Assembly (NCBI GenBank): GCA_038396585.1
Contig: CP121691.1
Coordinates: 1,550,001 to 1,614,000, forward strand
Reading direction: 5' to 3'
From: Vallitaleaceae bacterium 9-2
GTDB taxonomy: Bacteria > Bacillota > Clostridia > Lachnospirales > Vallitaleaceae
Length of the DNA stretch: 64,000 bases
Positions 28,943 to 37,247 of this stretch are shown in pieces; positions within the stretch are counted from its first letter, which is position 1; the number at the start of each line of letters is the position of its first letter. Under the pieces are notes generated by a model. The model was given only the letters and a program-made list of their open reading frames with translations, was not told the origin of the DNA and ran no database searches. The position numbers and the translations under genes are program-made.

Positions 28943-31024
28943 ATGAAAATTTATTCATCCGAACAAATCCGTAACATTGTCCTTTTGGGACATGGTGGCG
29001 CAGGTAAGACAACACTTGCAGAAGCCATGGCCCGTGTTGCAAATGTCACCAAACGACAGGGAAAAGTAACTGATGGTAATACAATTAGCGATTTTGACAA
29101 GGAAGAAATCAAACGAGGTTTTTCAATCAATACCTCATGTATTCCACTTGAATGGGAAGAATGCAAAATAAATATTCTTGATACTCCGGGATATTTTGAT
29201 TTTGTCGGAGAAGCAAAGGAAGCGACTCGGGTAGCCGATAGCGCTATTATTGTTGTGTCCGGAAGATCAGGTGTTGAAGTAGGAACTGAGATTGCATGGG
29301 AACATGCAGATGAGATGGAGATTCCAAGAATGATTTTCGTCACCGATATGGATGATGATAAAGCAGATCTTCACAAAATACTTGAACAACTTCAGACATC
29401 TTTTGGAAAATGCATAGCACCTTTCCAAGTGCCTATACGTGAAGGTGATCATTTTGTTGGTTTTGTCAATGTCATTAAGATGGAAGGTCGAAAATTTGTT
29501 AAAGACCATGTAGAAGCATGTGATATACCACAAGCCCTAAAAGCGGAGATTGAACCTATTCGAGAGATGATTCTTGAAGCTGTAGCTGAAAGCGATGAAG
29601 AATTGATGGAAAAATACTTTGCAGGTGAAGAGTTTACATTGGAAGAAATCCAATCAGCACTTCACAATGGTGTCGTTGAAGGATCAATTGTACCTGTGTT
29701 ATGTGGATCGGGAATAAACACAACTGGCGTAGGCGTACTTATGTCCTCAATCAATAAGTATATGCCGGCACCAAAAGAAGAACATACGGAAGTGATTGGC
29801 GTTAATCCGAGCAACGAATCTGAAGAGATTCATGTGATTTGTGAGAAGGATCAACCCTCATCAGCGCTTGTATTTAAAACAATTATTGACCCTTATATTG
29901 GGAAAGTATCTTTATTTAGAGTGTATTCTGGAATTATTCGTAAAGATGATGTCTTACTCAATGCAAATAAAGAAGAAAATGAAAAAATTCCTCATATATA
30001 TCTATTAAGAGGAAAAGAACAAATTGAAGTGGATGAAATTCACGCAGGTGATATTGGAGCATTTGCAAAACTAAATAATGTCAGTACAGGCGATACGTTA
30101 TGCAACCCTGAACGACCGGTACGATTGCCCGGTATAACGTTCCCGGAATCTCTTGCATATCGTGCGATTGTTCCAAAGACCAAAGGTGATGAAGATAAAA
30201 TTGCATCTGGATTACATCGTTTAATGGAAGAAGATCCAACAATTAAGGTGTTTATGGATACAGAAAACCACCAAGAATTATTATATGGTGTGGGTGGTCA
30301 GCACCTAGAAATTATTACTAGCCGATTGGAAGAAAAATTCAAAGTCTCGGTAGAACTTCTTAAACCGAAGATTCCATATCGCGAGACAATAAAAGCGAAA
30401 GTGTCAGTGCGAGGCAAACACAAAAAGCAATCGGGAGGTCATGGACAGTACGGGGATGTTGTTATTGAGTTCGAACCGTCAGGAGACTTGGAGACACCAT
30501 ATGTTTTTGAGGAAAAAGTATTTGGTGGATCGGTTCCAAGAAATTATTTCCCAGCAGTGGAAAAAGGTTTGCAAGAGTCTGTAGGTAAAGGAGTCTTAGC
30601 TGGATATCCTTTTGTTGGATTAAAAGCAACCTTAGTGGACGGATCGTATCATCCTGTGGATTCATCAGAGATGGCTTTTAAAATTGCTACCCAAAATGCA
30701 TACAAGGAAGGGATTGCAAAAGCAAAGCCGACGTTACTTGAACCTATTGCATCGGTCAAGGTTTTAATCCCAGATGATTATATGGGTGATATTATGGGCG
30801 ATTTGACAAAGCGTCGAGGACGAGTTCTAGGAATGAATCCGATAAAAGGCAAACAAGAAATTGAAGCGGAAGTTCCAATGGGTGAAATGTATGGATATTC
30901 TACAGATCTTCGCTCATTGACCCAAGGGCGAGGCGTCTTTTCTTTGACCTTTAATCGTTATGAAGAGGCACCGCGAGAGGTTCAAGAAAAAGTAATTGCT
31001 GAACGCGAAAGCGATGAAGAGTAA
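28943..31024 (+). CDS. Elongation factor G-like translational GTPase
   Basis: A 693-residue GTPase with EF-G domain order I-V. Visible: the P-loop GHGGAGKTT near residue 17, switch II DTPGYFDF, a domain IV region with SGGHGQYGDV, and domain V ending in LTQGRGVFSLTFNRYE. The guanine-specificity motif, NKxD in true EF-G, reads VTDMDDDKAD, so this is the divergent FusA-like paralogue, not the housekeeping factor normally found with rpsL-rpsG-tuf. The longest frame starts at 28898; ATG 28943 follows GGGGGAA and is preferred. A terminator follows. Its exact role in translation is unknown. Confidence 0.85.
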   Translation: MKIYSSEQIRNIVLLGHGGAGKTTLAEAMARVANVTKRQGKVTDGNTISDFDKEEIKRGFSINTSCIPLEWEECKINILDTPGYFDFVGEAKEATRVADSAIIVVSGRSGVEVGTEIAWEHADEMEIPRMIFVTDMDDDKADLHKILEQLQTSFGKCIAPFQVPIREGDHFVGFVNVIKMEGRKFVKDHVEACDIPQALKAEIEPIREMILEAVAESDEELMEKYFAGEEFTLEEIQSALHNGVVEGSIVPVLCGSGINTTGVGVLMSSINKYMPAPKEEHTEVIGVNPSNESEEIHVICEKDQPSSALVFKTIIDPYIGKVSLFRVYSGIIRKDDVLLNANKEENEKIPHIYLLRGKEQIEVDEIHAGDIGAFAKLNNVSTGDTLCNPERPVRLPGITFPESLAYRAIVPKTKGDEDKIASGLHRLMEEDPTIKVFMDTENHQELLYGVGGQHLEIITSRLEEKFKVSVELLKPKIPYRETIKAKVSVRGKHKKQSGGHGQYGDVVIEFEPSGDLETPYVFEEKVFGGSVPRNYFPAVEKGLQESVGKGVLAGYPFVGLKATLVDGSYHPVDSSEMAFKIATQNAYKEGIAKAKPTLLEPIASVKVLIPDDYMGDIMGDLTKRRGRVLGMNPIKGKQEIEAEVPMGEMYGYSTDLRSLTQGRGVFSLTFNRYEEAPREVQEKVIAERESDEE

Positions 31025-31037
31025 TCTTTGCTAAATG

Positions 31038-31076
31038 TTGTGGGCTGTTTGGAGTGACTAAACAGCCCACAATTTA
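31038..31076 (+). terminator. Terminator after the EF-G-like gene
   Basis: A perfect 13-bp stem TTGTGGGCTGTTT/AAACAGCCCACAA with a 9-base loop is followed by TTTATG. It is very stable, but the T tract is short. Confidence 0.7.
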
Positions 31077-31113
31077 TGAGAGGAAAGATACTTAAGAGGA
31101 AGGAACATAAAAA

Positions 31114-32364
31114 ATGAAGGAACTTAAGTTATCCATGCAACTGACAAAAACCGAAAAAAGTTGGATTATGTATGATTGTGGTAATTCAGCATACTCATTG
31201 GCGATTACAACAGCACTGTTTCCGGTATATTTTGCGATGATGAAGCAAGGAAACAGTATGGACCTTGGGTATTTTAATACAATGGCGAGTATATGTGTTG
31301 CAATGCTTAGTCCAATTCTTGGAACAATTGCAGATTATAAAAACTTTAAAAAACGATTTTTTACTTTTTTTGCATTATTAGGTATATGTGTCACTGGATT
31401 ATTAGCGGTCATTCCAGAGGGGCAATGGCTTGTTTTAGCGATAGCCTATGTACTAAGCGCCATAGGATTTGCTGGTGCTAATATTTTTTATGATTCTTTT
31501 TTGGTGGATGTGACGGACAATGAACGTATGGATCGTGTATCATCTCAAGGGTTTGCATATGGATATATAGCCAGTGTCATCCCGTTTGTATTAACTTTAG
31601 TTGCAGTTTTTCTTCTTGGGATGGATAAGCAAATAGGATACCAATTAGGTTTTATCATTACAGCCCTTTGGTGGGGACTTTTTACGTTGCCATTACTTCG
31701 CAATGTCTCTCAGACACATTTTATAGAGCCGGAGGCAAAACCAATACAAAAAAGCTTCAAGCGTCTGTTTTTAACGTTTAAAAATATACGGCAATATAAA
31801 TTAGTGTTTACTTTTTTGATTGCCTATTTTCTTTACATCGATGGCGTGGATACCATCATCAAAATGGCTGTGCCCTATGCTCAAACAACCCTTGGTCTAG
31901 ACTCGATGGACACATTTATGCTCTTAGGTATTTTGTTAATTATCAATATCATTGCCTTTCCATGTGCGTTAGTCTATGGCATGCTTGCCAAACGTTTTAG
32001 TGCAAAAAAAATGATTGTGGTTGCGATTATGACTTATATAGGTACTACGTTTTTTGCTTACTTAATGACGGAACTTTGGCATGTATTTATTCTAGGAGGA
32101 CTTATTGGTTCTGCGCAAGGAGGAATACAAGCCCTTAGTCGTTCATACTATGCAAAAATAATACCTAAACATAAGTCCAATGAATTTTTTGGCTTTTATA
32201 ATATTTTTGGTAAGTTTGCAGCTATTATTGGACCGTTTATTATGGCGTTCACAACGACAGTAACAGGCAATGCAAGATATTCAATACTATCGATTGTCCC
32301 ATTGTTTGTTATTGGATTATTTGTTTTTACAACATTACCTTCTGAACCTCAAAATATGATATAA
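31114..32364 (+). CDS. MFS transporter, UMF1 (Atg22-like) family
   Basis: A 416-residue polytopic membrane protein with 12 predicted helices. The N-terminus carries YDCGNSAYSLAITTALFP, the family form of the DWANSAY signature shared by bacterial UMF1 transporters and fungal vacuolar Atg22. A long charged loop after helix 6 (about residues 205-225) separates the halves, as usual for MFS. It is preceded by a GAGGAAGGA site and followed within 24 bases by the DUF134 gene. Substrate unknown; amino-acid export is suggested only by the eukaryotic relatives. Confidence 0.82.
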   Translation: MKELKLSMQLTKTEKSWIMYDCGNSAYSLAITTALFPVYFAMMKQGNSMDLGYFNTMASICVAMLSPILGTIADYKNFKKRFFTFFALLGICVTGLLAVIPEGQWLVLAIAYVLSAIGFAGANIFYDSFLVDVTDNERMDRVSSQGFAYGYIASVIPFVLTLVAVFLLGMDKQIGYQLGFIITALWWGLFTLPLLRNVSQTHFIEPEAKPIQKSFKRLFLTFKNIRQYKLVFTFLIAYFLYIDGVDTIIKMAVPYAQTTLGLDSMDTFMLLGILLIINIIAFPCALVYGMLAKRFSAKKMIVVAIMTYIGTTFFAYLMTELWHVFILGGLIGSAQGGIQALSRSYYAKIIPKHKSNEFFGFYNIFGKFAAIIGPFIMAFTTTVTGNARYSILSIVPLFVIGLFVFTTLPSEPQNMI

Positions 32365-32387
32365 TATGGATGGAAGGAGTGAACATC

Positions 32388-32822
32388 ATGCCAAGACCGA
32401 CAAAATGTCGTAAAATAAGTTACGTGCCAAAGCACAAATATTTCAAGCCATCCGAAGTCGACGCCGTCGAAGAATATCAATTAAAATATGAAGAGCTTGA
32501 AGCCATGCGACTTAAAGACATAGAAAAACTCTCACAAGAACAAGCGGCTAAATTAATGCAAGTCTCACGTCAAACATTTCAAAATATCATTGAAAGTGCA
32601 AGATACAAAGTAGCCTTAGCGCTTGTTGAAGGCAAAGCGATTCGTATTGAAGGTGGTAACTATAAAATAAAGGAATGTAGGATACAATGCCTTCACTGTG
32701 GCAAAGAATATCGGCTAGAATATATGAGAGATAGACAATCGTGTCCAATGTGTGCTTCAAAAAAGATTCAATGTAAATCAAAAAAACAATGTTGTAAAAT
32801 TGCTGAACAAGAGCAAGCATAA
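32388..32822 (+). CDS. DUF134 (UPF0251) DNA-binding protein with C-terminal zinc-type cysteines
   Basis: A 144-residue protein. The first 90 residues match DUF134: PRPTKCRKISYVP, YEELEAMRLKDIEKLSQEQAAKLM and a sigma-70 region-4-like helix-turn-helix with SRQTFQNIIESARYKVALAL. The tail has CLHCG and CPMC pairs plus a CKSKKQCC end, probably a zinc ribbon. Such proteins are predicted transcription regulators, often near redox or metal genes; here the Fe-S regulator rrf2 follows. ATG 32388 is chosen over the in-frame ATG at 32370 because AAGGAGTGA lies directly before it. Targets are unknown. Confidence 0.82.
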   Translation: MPRPTKCRKISYVPKHKYFKPSEVDAVEEYQLKYEELEAMRLKDIEKLSQEQAAKLMQVSRQTFQNIIESARYKVALALVEGKAIRIEGGNYKIKECRIQCLHCGKEYRLEYMRDRQSCPMCASKKIQCKSKKQCCKIAEQEQA

Positions 32823-32850
32823 CTTATATATGTATTAGTTTATTAAATGG

Positions 32851-32889
32851 AAAGAGGCTTTAGCCAGAAGCTCTTTTCATTTTTTTTTG
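32851..32889 (+). terminator. Terminator after the DUF134 gene
   Basis: Stem AAAGAG(G)CTT/AAGCTCTTT with one bulged G and a 7-base loop is followed by TCA and a run of nine or more Ts. It ends the MFS-DUF134 unit just before the isc cluster promoter. Confidence 0.8.
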
Positions 32890-32907
32890 TTTTTATTTGG
32901 AAGATTC

Positions 32908-32936
32908 TTGACATATAAGAAAAAAGGTGATAATCT
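32908..32936 (+). promoter_or_regulatory. Promoter of the rrf2-iscS-iscU-mnmA cluster
   Basis: A perfect TTGACA (32908-32913), 17 bases, TAATCT (32931-32936). The transcript would start near 32943, directly in front of a dyad that may be the Rrf2 operator. Confidence 0.7.
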
Positions 32937-32945
32937 ATTTTTAGC

Positions 32946-32974
32946 TTAAATCCTAGTTATTTAGTAGGGATTAA
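32946..32974. promoter_or_regulatory. Dyad in the rrf2 leader, candidate autoregulatory operator
   Basis: TTAAATCCTA (32946-32955) and TAGGGATTAA (32965-32974) form an imperfect inverted repeat (8 of 10) with a 9-base spacer, lying between the start point and the ribosome-binding site. Rrf2 regulators commonly bind such A/T-flanked dyads at their own promoters. No binding evidence exists here. Confidence 0.5.
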
Positions 32975-32985
32975 GGAGGTGCGTT

Positions 32986-33429
32986 ATGAGACTGTCAACG
33001 AAAGGTCGATATGGGCTTCGTGCAATGCTTGATTTAGCTTTAAATTCCACAACAGATGTGGTATCCATTAAGAGTATTTCTGAGCGCCAAAGTATTTCAG
33101 AAAACTACTTGGAGCAAATTATTGCAACATTAAAAAAAGCAAAATTTGTGAAAAGTACCCGTGGAGCCAAAGGTGGATATAGTTTAAACAAAGATCCAAA
33201 AGAAATATCTGTTGGTGATATACTTCGTGCATTAGAAGGGGATCTAAACCCTGTCGATTGTATAGCAGTAAATGAAGATAAAGCTTGTGATGAATCGGAA
33301 ATGTGTGTGACCAAATACGTCTGGAAAAAGATTAGCCAAAGTATTAATGATGTTGTTGATCATATTACATTAGAAGATTTAATAAGGGAACAACATAAAA
33401 TTGACGAATTATTAAATGAAGAGGTGTAA
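32986..33429 (+). CDS. Rrf2 family transcriptional regulator (IscR-like)
   Basis: A 147-residue winged-helix regulator. The N-terminal MRLSTKGRYGLRAMLDLA is the Rrf2 signature, with the recognition helix around SENYLEQIIATLKKA and a wing with GAKGGYSL. Three cysteines, Cys92, Cys101 and Cys107, are arranged C-X8-C-X5-C, close to the IscR cluster-ligand pattern, suggesting it senses iron-sulfur status. It overlaps nothing but sits two bases before iscS and leads the cluster, so it very likely controls it. B. subtilis CymR, which lacks the cysteine set, is a related alternative. Confidence 0.9.
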   Translation: MRLSTKGRYGLRAMLDLALNSTTDVVSIKSISERQSISENYLEQIIATLKKAKFVKSTRGAKGGYSLNKDPKEISVGDILRALEGDLNPVDCIAVNEDKACDESEMCVTKYVWKKISQSINDVVDHITLEDLIREQHKIDELLNEEV

Positions 33430-33431
33430 AA

Positions 33432-34655
33432 ATGGAGAAAAAAATATACTTAGATCATGCGGCTACAACATCAACAAGACCTTCTGTTGTTGAAGCGATG
33501 TTACCATACTTCACAGAAGAATTTGGCAACCCGTCGAGTATCTATGAATTTGCGCAAAATGCAAAACAAGCAATTGATGATGCACGTCAGACGATTGCAA
33601 ATGCTATAGGTGCTGAATCAGCAGAAGTTTTTTTTGTGTCTGGAGGAACAGAAGCGGATAATTGGGCGATTTCAGGTGTCATTGAAAACTATGCAAAAAA
33701 AGGGAACCATATTATAACATCAAAAATCGAGCACCATGCAGTACTCCACACATGTGAATATCTTGAAAAAAAAGGATGCGAAGTGACGTATCTTGATGTA
33801 GATGCGAACGGTATGATTTCACTGGAAGAACTAGAAAATGCGATTAAAGAAAATACAGTGTTAATTACAATTATGTTTGCAAATAATGAAATCGGAACAA
33901 TTCAACCCGTTAAAGAGATTGGAGCAATTGCAAAAAAACATAACGTACTTTTCCATACAGATGCAGTGCAAGCGTTTACACATATTCCCATTAATGTCAA
34001 CGAAATGAATATTGACTTAATGTCATTAAGTGGTCACAAAATATATGGGCCCAAGGGTATTGGAGCCTTATACATTCGTAAAGGTGTTCGTATGAAAGCT
34101 TATATTCATGGAGGCGCCCAAGAACGCCGTCGTCGTGGTGGTACGGAAAATGTTCCGGCGATTGTAGGCTTTGGAAAAGCCGTTGCAGAAGCGATGCCAA
34201 AGTTAGAGAGCGAAGCGTCACGTGAAGCTAACCTTCGAGATTACTTCATACAAAAAGTCATAGATACGATTCCATATGTTAAACTTAATGGACATCCTAC
34301 ACATCGACTACCCAATAACGCCAATATCAGTTTTGAATTTATTGAAGGTGAATCCTTATTAATTATGTTAGATATGAAAAATGTGTGTGCGTCTTCAGGC
34401 TCGGCTTGTACATCAGGCTCACTTGATCCATCCCATGTGCTATTAGCCATCGGACTTCCACATGAGATTGCACATGGTTCCCTTAGGATAACACTTGGAG
34501 AAAAGACAACACAAGAAGAACTTGATTATGTGGCAGATGAACTCGTGACAATTGTTAAACGATTAAGAGAGATGTCACCTGTATATGAAGATTACACCCA
34601 AGAAAAAATTGAATCTGTCATTGAAACCAAGTATAATCTAACATCAAAAATATAG
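33432..34655 (+). CDS. iscS: Cysteine desulfurase
   Basis: This PLP enzyme removes sulfur from cysteine and passes the persulfide on to scaffold and thiolation enzymes. The PLP lysine is Lys203 in LSGHKIYGPKG, the active-site loop Cys326 is in SSGSACTSGS, and HIITSKIEHHAV is the conserved cofactor region. The N-terminus KKIYLDHAATT and 407-residue length match IscS/NifS group I. The gene lies between rrf2 and iscU and ahead of mnmA, so it probably serves both Fe-S assembly and tRNA 2-thiolation. Confidence 0.95.
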   Translation: MEKKIYLDHAATTSTRPSVVEAMLPYFTEEFGNPSSIYEFAQNAKQAIDDARQTIANAIGAESAEVFFVSGGTEADNWAISGVIENYAKKGNHIITSKIEHHAVLHTCEYLEKKGCEVTYLDVDANGMISLEELENAIKENTVLITIMFANNEIGTIQPVKEIGAIAKKHNVLFHTDAVQAFTHIPINVNEMNIDLMSLSGHKIYGPKGIGALYIRKGVRMKAYIHGGAQERRRRGGTENVPAIVGFGKAVAEAMPKLESEASREANLRDYFIQKVIDTIPYVKLNGHPTHRLPNNANISFEFIEGESLLIMLDMKNVCASSGSACTSGSLDPSHVLLAIGLPHEIAHGSLRITLGEKTTQEELDYVADELVTIVKRLREMSPVYEDYTQEKIESVIETKYNLTSKI

Positions 34656-34678
34656 GAAGAATAGAAAGGAACGATTCT

Positions 34679-35125
34679 ATGTATACAAAAAAAGTTATGG
34701 ACCACTTTACGAACCCAAGAAACATGGGTGAAATCGATCACGCAGATGGTGTAGGAACTGTTGGAAATGCAAAATGCGGTGATATTATGCGCATTTACCT
34801 TAAAGTTGAAAATGATATTATTCAAGACGTTAAGTTTAAAACTTTTGGTTGCGGCGCAGCAGTAGCAACAAGTAGTATTGCCACGGAACTTGTCATGGGA
34901 AAAACTATTGAAGAAGCGTTAAAAATAACTAATGATGCGGTTGTTGAAGCCTTAGATGGACTTCCAAAAGCAAAAGTGCATTGTTCATTATTAGCAGAAG
35001 AAGCTTTACATGCAGCTATATGGGACTATGCACAAAAGAATAATATTCAAATTGAAGGACTAGAGCCTCCACAAGATACAGATGACTATGATCACCATGT
35101 AGAAGAGGAAGATGATTTTGAATAA
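34679..35125 (+). CDS. iscU: Iron-sulfur cluster scaffold protein (IscU/NifU-N type)
   Basis: The scaffold on which Fe-S clusters are built. Ligand cysteines are Cys33 (NAKCGD), Cys58 (FGCGAA) and Cys102 (KVHCSLL). The first about 125 residues fit the NifU N-terminal domain. A 22-residue tail rich in Asp/Glu with two histidines ([12 protein letters not shown]) extends the usual length. The genes for HscA/HscB/ferredoxin that accompany Isc in proteobacteria are absent, which is normal for Clostridia. It overlaps mnmA by 14 bases. Confidence 0.93.
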   Translation: MYTKKVMDHFTNPRNMGEIDHADGVGTVGNAKCGDIMRIYLKVENDIIQDVKFKTFGCGAAVATSSIATELVMGKTIEEALKITNDAVVEALDGLPKAKVHCSLLAEEALHAAIWDYAQKNNIQIEGLEPPQDTDDYDHHVEEEDDFE

Positions 35126-36203
35126 AAAAGTTGTAGTAGGTATGTCCGGTGGGGTTGACTCATCGGTAGCTGCTTATTTATTAAAAAAGCAAGGCTATGA
35201 AGTCATAGGTGTTACGATGCAGATTTGGCAAGATGATGATCGGTCACTTATGGAAGAAAACGGCGGGTGTTGTGGGCTCTCAGCAGTTGATGATGCACGA
35301 CGTGTAGCTAATGTACTAGAAATTCCGTATTATGTCATGAACTTTAAGGAAGATTTTAAGCGGGATGTTATTGATTATTTTGTTAAAGAGTATAAGCAAG
35401 GGCGTACACCAAACCCTTGTATCGCATGTAATCGCTATGTGAAATGGGAGTCGCTATTGCAGCGAAGTATAGCCATTGGAGCTGATTATATAGCTACAGG
35501 GCATTATGCCAAAGTTGTTCAATTGGATAATGGGCGTTATACACTTAAAATGTCAAAAACAGCCAGAAAAGATCAAACGTATGCACTGTATAACCTGACG
35601 CAAGATCAATTAGCAAGAACGTTGATGCCCGTTGGGGACTATACTAAAGACGAGATTCGAGAGATTGCAGAAAATATTAGTGTGCGTATGGCGAATAAGC
35701 CAGATAGTCAAGAGATCTGTTTTGTTCCAGACAACGACTATGCAAAGTTTATTGAAGAGTATTCAGGAGATACATTTGAACCGGGTAATTTTGTCGATAC
35801 ACGTGGTAAAATTATTGGGCGACACAAAGGTATTGTTCACTATACGATTGGACAACGTAAGGGATTGGGTCTTAATTTGGGACGCCCAGGTTTCGTTGTG
35901 GATATTAATCCGGAAACAAAAGAAGTTATGGTCGGAACGGATGATGATGTATTTTCAAGTGGCTGTGTTGCAATGGATGTGAATTTAATGGCTGTAGAGT
36001 CAATTGAGGATGGACAGGAACTAACGGCCAAAATCAGATATTCCCACAAACCAGCTAAATGTAAAGTGCGTATACGTGAAGATCAAAAAATGGAATGCAT
36101 TTTTGAGGAAAAGCAGCGCGCGATTACACCGGGACAAGCCATTGTTTTATACGATGATGATGTCGTGGTTGGTGGTGGAACCATTATAAAACGTATTGAA
36201 TAA
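35112..36203 (+). CDS. mnmA: tRNA-specific 2-thiouridylase
   Basis: The enzyme thiolates U34 of the tRNAs for Lys, Glu and Gln using sulfur relayed from IscS. The PP-loop [15 protein letters not shown] is at the N-terminus. Catalytic cysteines are in NPCIACN and QEICFVPD, with a C-terminal beta-barrel after [12 protein letters not shown]. At 363 residues it is full length. It starts inside the end of iscU, so it is translationally coupled to the cluster that supplies its sulfur. It ends 18 bases from a converging gene, with no clear terminator. Confidence 0.96.
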   Translation: MILNKKVVVGMSGGVDSSVAAYLLKKQGYEVIGVTMQIWQDDDRSLMEENGGCCGLSAVDDARRVANVLEIPYYVMNFKEDFKRDVIDYFVKEYKQGRTPNPCIACNRYVKWESLLQRSIAIGADYIATGHYAKVVQLDNGRYTLKMSKTARKDQTYALYNLTQDQLARTLMPVGDYTKDEIREIAENISVRMANKPDSQEICFVPDNDYAKFIEEYSGDTFEPGNFVDTRGKIIGRHKGIVHYTIGQRKGLGLNLGRPGFVVDINPETKEVMVGTDDDVFSSGCVAMDVNLMAVESIEDGQELTAKIRYSHKPAKCKVRIREDQKMECIFEEKQRAITPGQAIVLYDDDVVVGGGTIIKRIE

Positions 36204-36221
36204 TTCTCATGTAGCATAGAA

Positions 36222-37022
36222 CTATAAACGATGAAAGTAGGGTTTTCTTTTCACATAAGTTGTGAAATAAGAAAAGCCTGCTTTTTTTAATAGTTCTTTT
36301 CCTTCATCAAAATGACGCATAATATCTTTTGGGGTATGGGCATCTGAACCAAGAGTAATAAGTTCTCCACCAAGTTCCCTATAGCGCTTAAGGATAGTGT
36401 ATGAAGGATGGGGTTGCCCAAGACCGTAGCGTATGCCGGAGGTATTCAGTTCGATACCTTTTCCATGCTGGATGATTGTAGCTAAAATAGAATCTAAAAG
36501 TTCGCTATAGTCTGGATAATGGATATGTTTATTTTCAAAATCACCATAGCGTATGACATAGTCTAAATGGGAATAGATATCATAATCTGTATAATGGGTT
36601 ACATTATAAAGCATATCTTCAAAATACGCTCTGTAACCTTGTTCTTGAGTTCTACCTTCAAAATATTTAGGGTCGAATGGGTCGACACCATCAGCCAAAT
36701 GATTTGAAGCGAGCACAAAATCAAAAGGATATTCCAGCGTTATCTTAGATAACTGAGGATATATATGGGGTTGAATTCCAAGTTCAATGCCAAAAAGCAG
36801 TTGGATTGTGTCAGCATACTGCGCTTTGTATTTTTTGAATTGCTGATAATATGCATTGATATCCAAGGTGAAATCAATACCGACATCTGGAAAATCGATA
36901 TCATGGTGTTCAGTAAAGCAAAGTCGCTTCATTTTTTTTTGAATGGCGGCTTCAATCATCTGTTGCATAGGGACATTACAGTCCCCACTAAAATCACTAT
37001 GTAAATGGTAATCAGCTAACAT
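36222..37022 (-). CDS. PHP-domain phosphatase, histidinol-phosphatase (HisJ/HisK) family
   Basis: A metal-dependent phosphoesterase of the PHP superfamily. Metal motifs: DYHLHSDFSGD near residue 4, FTEHHDIDFP, YSHLDYVIRY and LGSDAHTP. It is the length (266 residues) and type of monofunctional histidinol-phosphate phosphatase, the penultimate step of histidine synthesis. No other his genes are nearby, so a different phosphate substrate remains possible. The frame extends upstream to 37118, but ATG 37022 follows GAAAGGGG and starts the PHP motif immediately. Confidence 0.82.
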   Translation of the reverse strand: MLADYHLHSDFSGDCNVPMQQMIEAAIQKKMKRLCFTEHHDIDFPDVGIDFTLDINAYYQQFKKYKAQYADTIQLLFGIELGIQPHIYPQLSKITLEYPFDFVLASNHLADGVDPFDPKYFEGRTQEQGYRAYFEDMLYNVTHYTDYDIYSHLDYVIRYGDFENKHIHYPDYSELLDSILATIIQHGKGIELNTSGIRYGLGQPHPSYTILKRYRELGGELITLGSDAHTPKDIMRHFDEGKELLKKAGFSYFTTYVKRKPYFHRL

Positions 37023-37148
37023 GTTTTTTGTGCCCCTTTCTATATTTCGTGTTTTTAGTGAAAAACACAGCTTGTTTTTTGGTAAAAATGAACAGTTTTG
37101 ATTCACTAATTCTATCATAATTTACAGAAATTAGGAAGGAAGTATTTC

Positions 37149-37177
37149 TTGAATTCTTCTTTTATGAATGATAATAT
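37149..37177 (+). promoter_or_regulatory. Promoter of the Na/Pi symporter gene
   Basis: TTGAAT (37149-37154), 17 bases, TAATAT (37172-37177). Start would be near 37184, at the edge of a 20-bp palindrome. Confidence 0.55.
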
Positions 37178-37182
37178 AAGGA

Positions 37183-37202
37183 AGGACATGTTAACATGTC
37201 CT
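37183..37202. promoter_or_regulatory. Perfect 20-bp palindrome at the start site of the Na/Pi gene
   Basis: AGGACATGTTAACATGTCCT is fully self-complementary and begins five bases after the -10 element. No T run follows, so it is not a terminator. Position and symmetry suggest an operator for a dimeric repressor, or else a 5'-end mRNA-stabilising hairpin. Confidence 0.6.
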
Positions 37203-37247
37203 AAACACGTAACTAACGTAAAAATAACAAGATAACAGGAGAATGTT

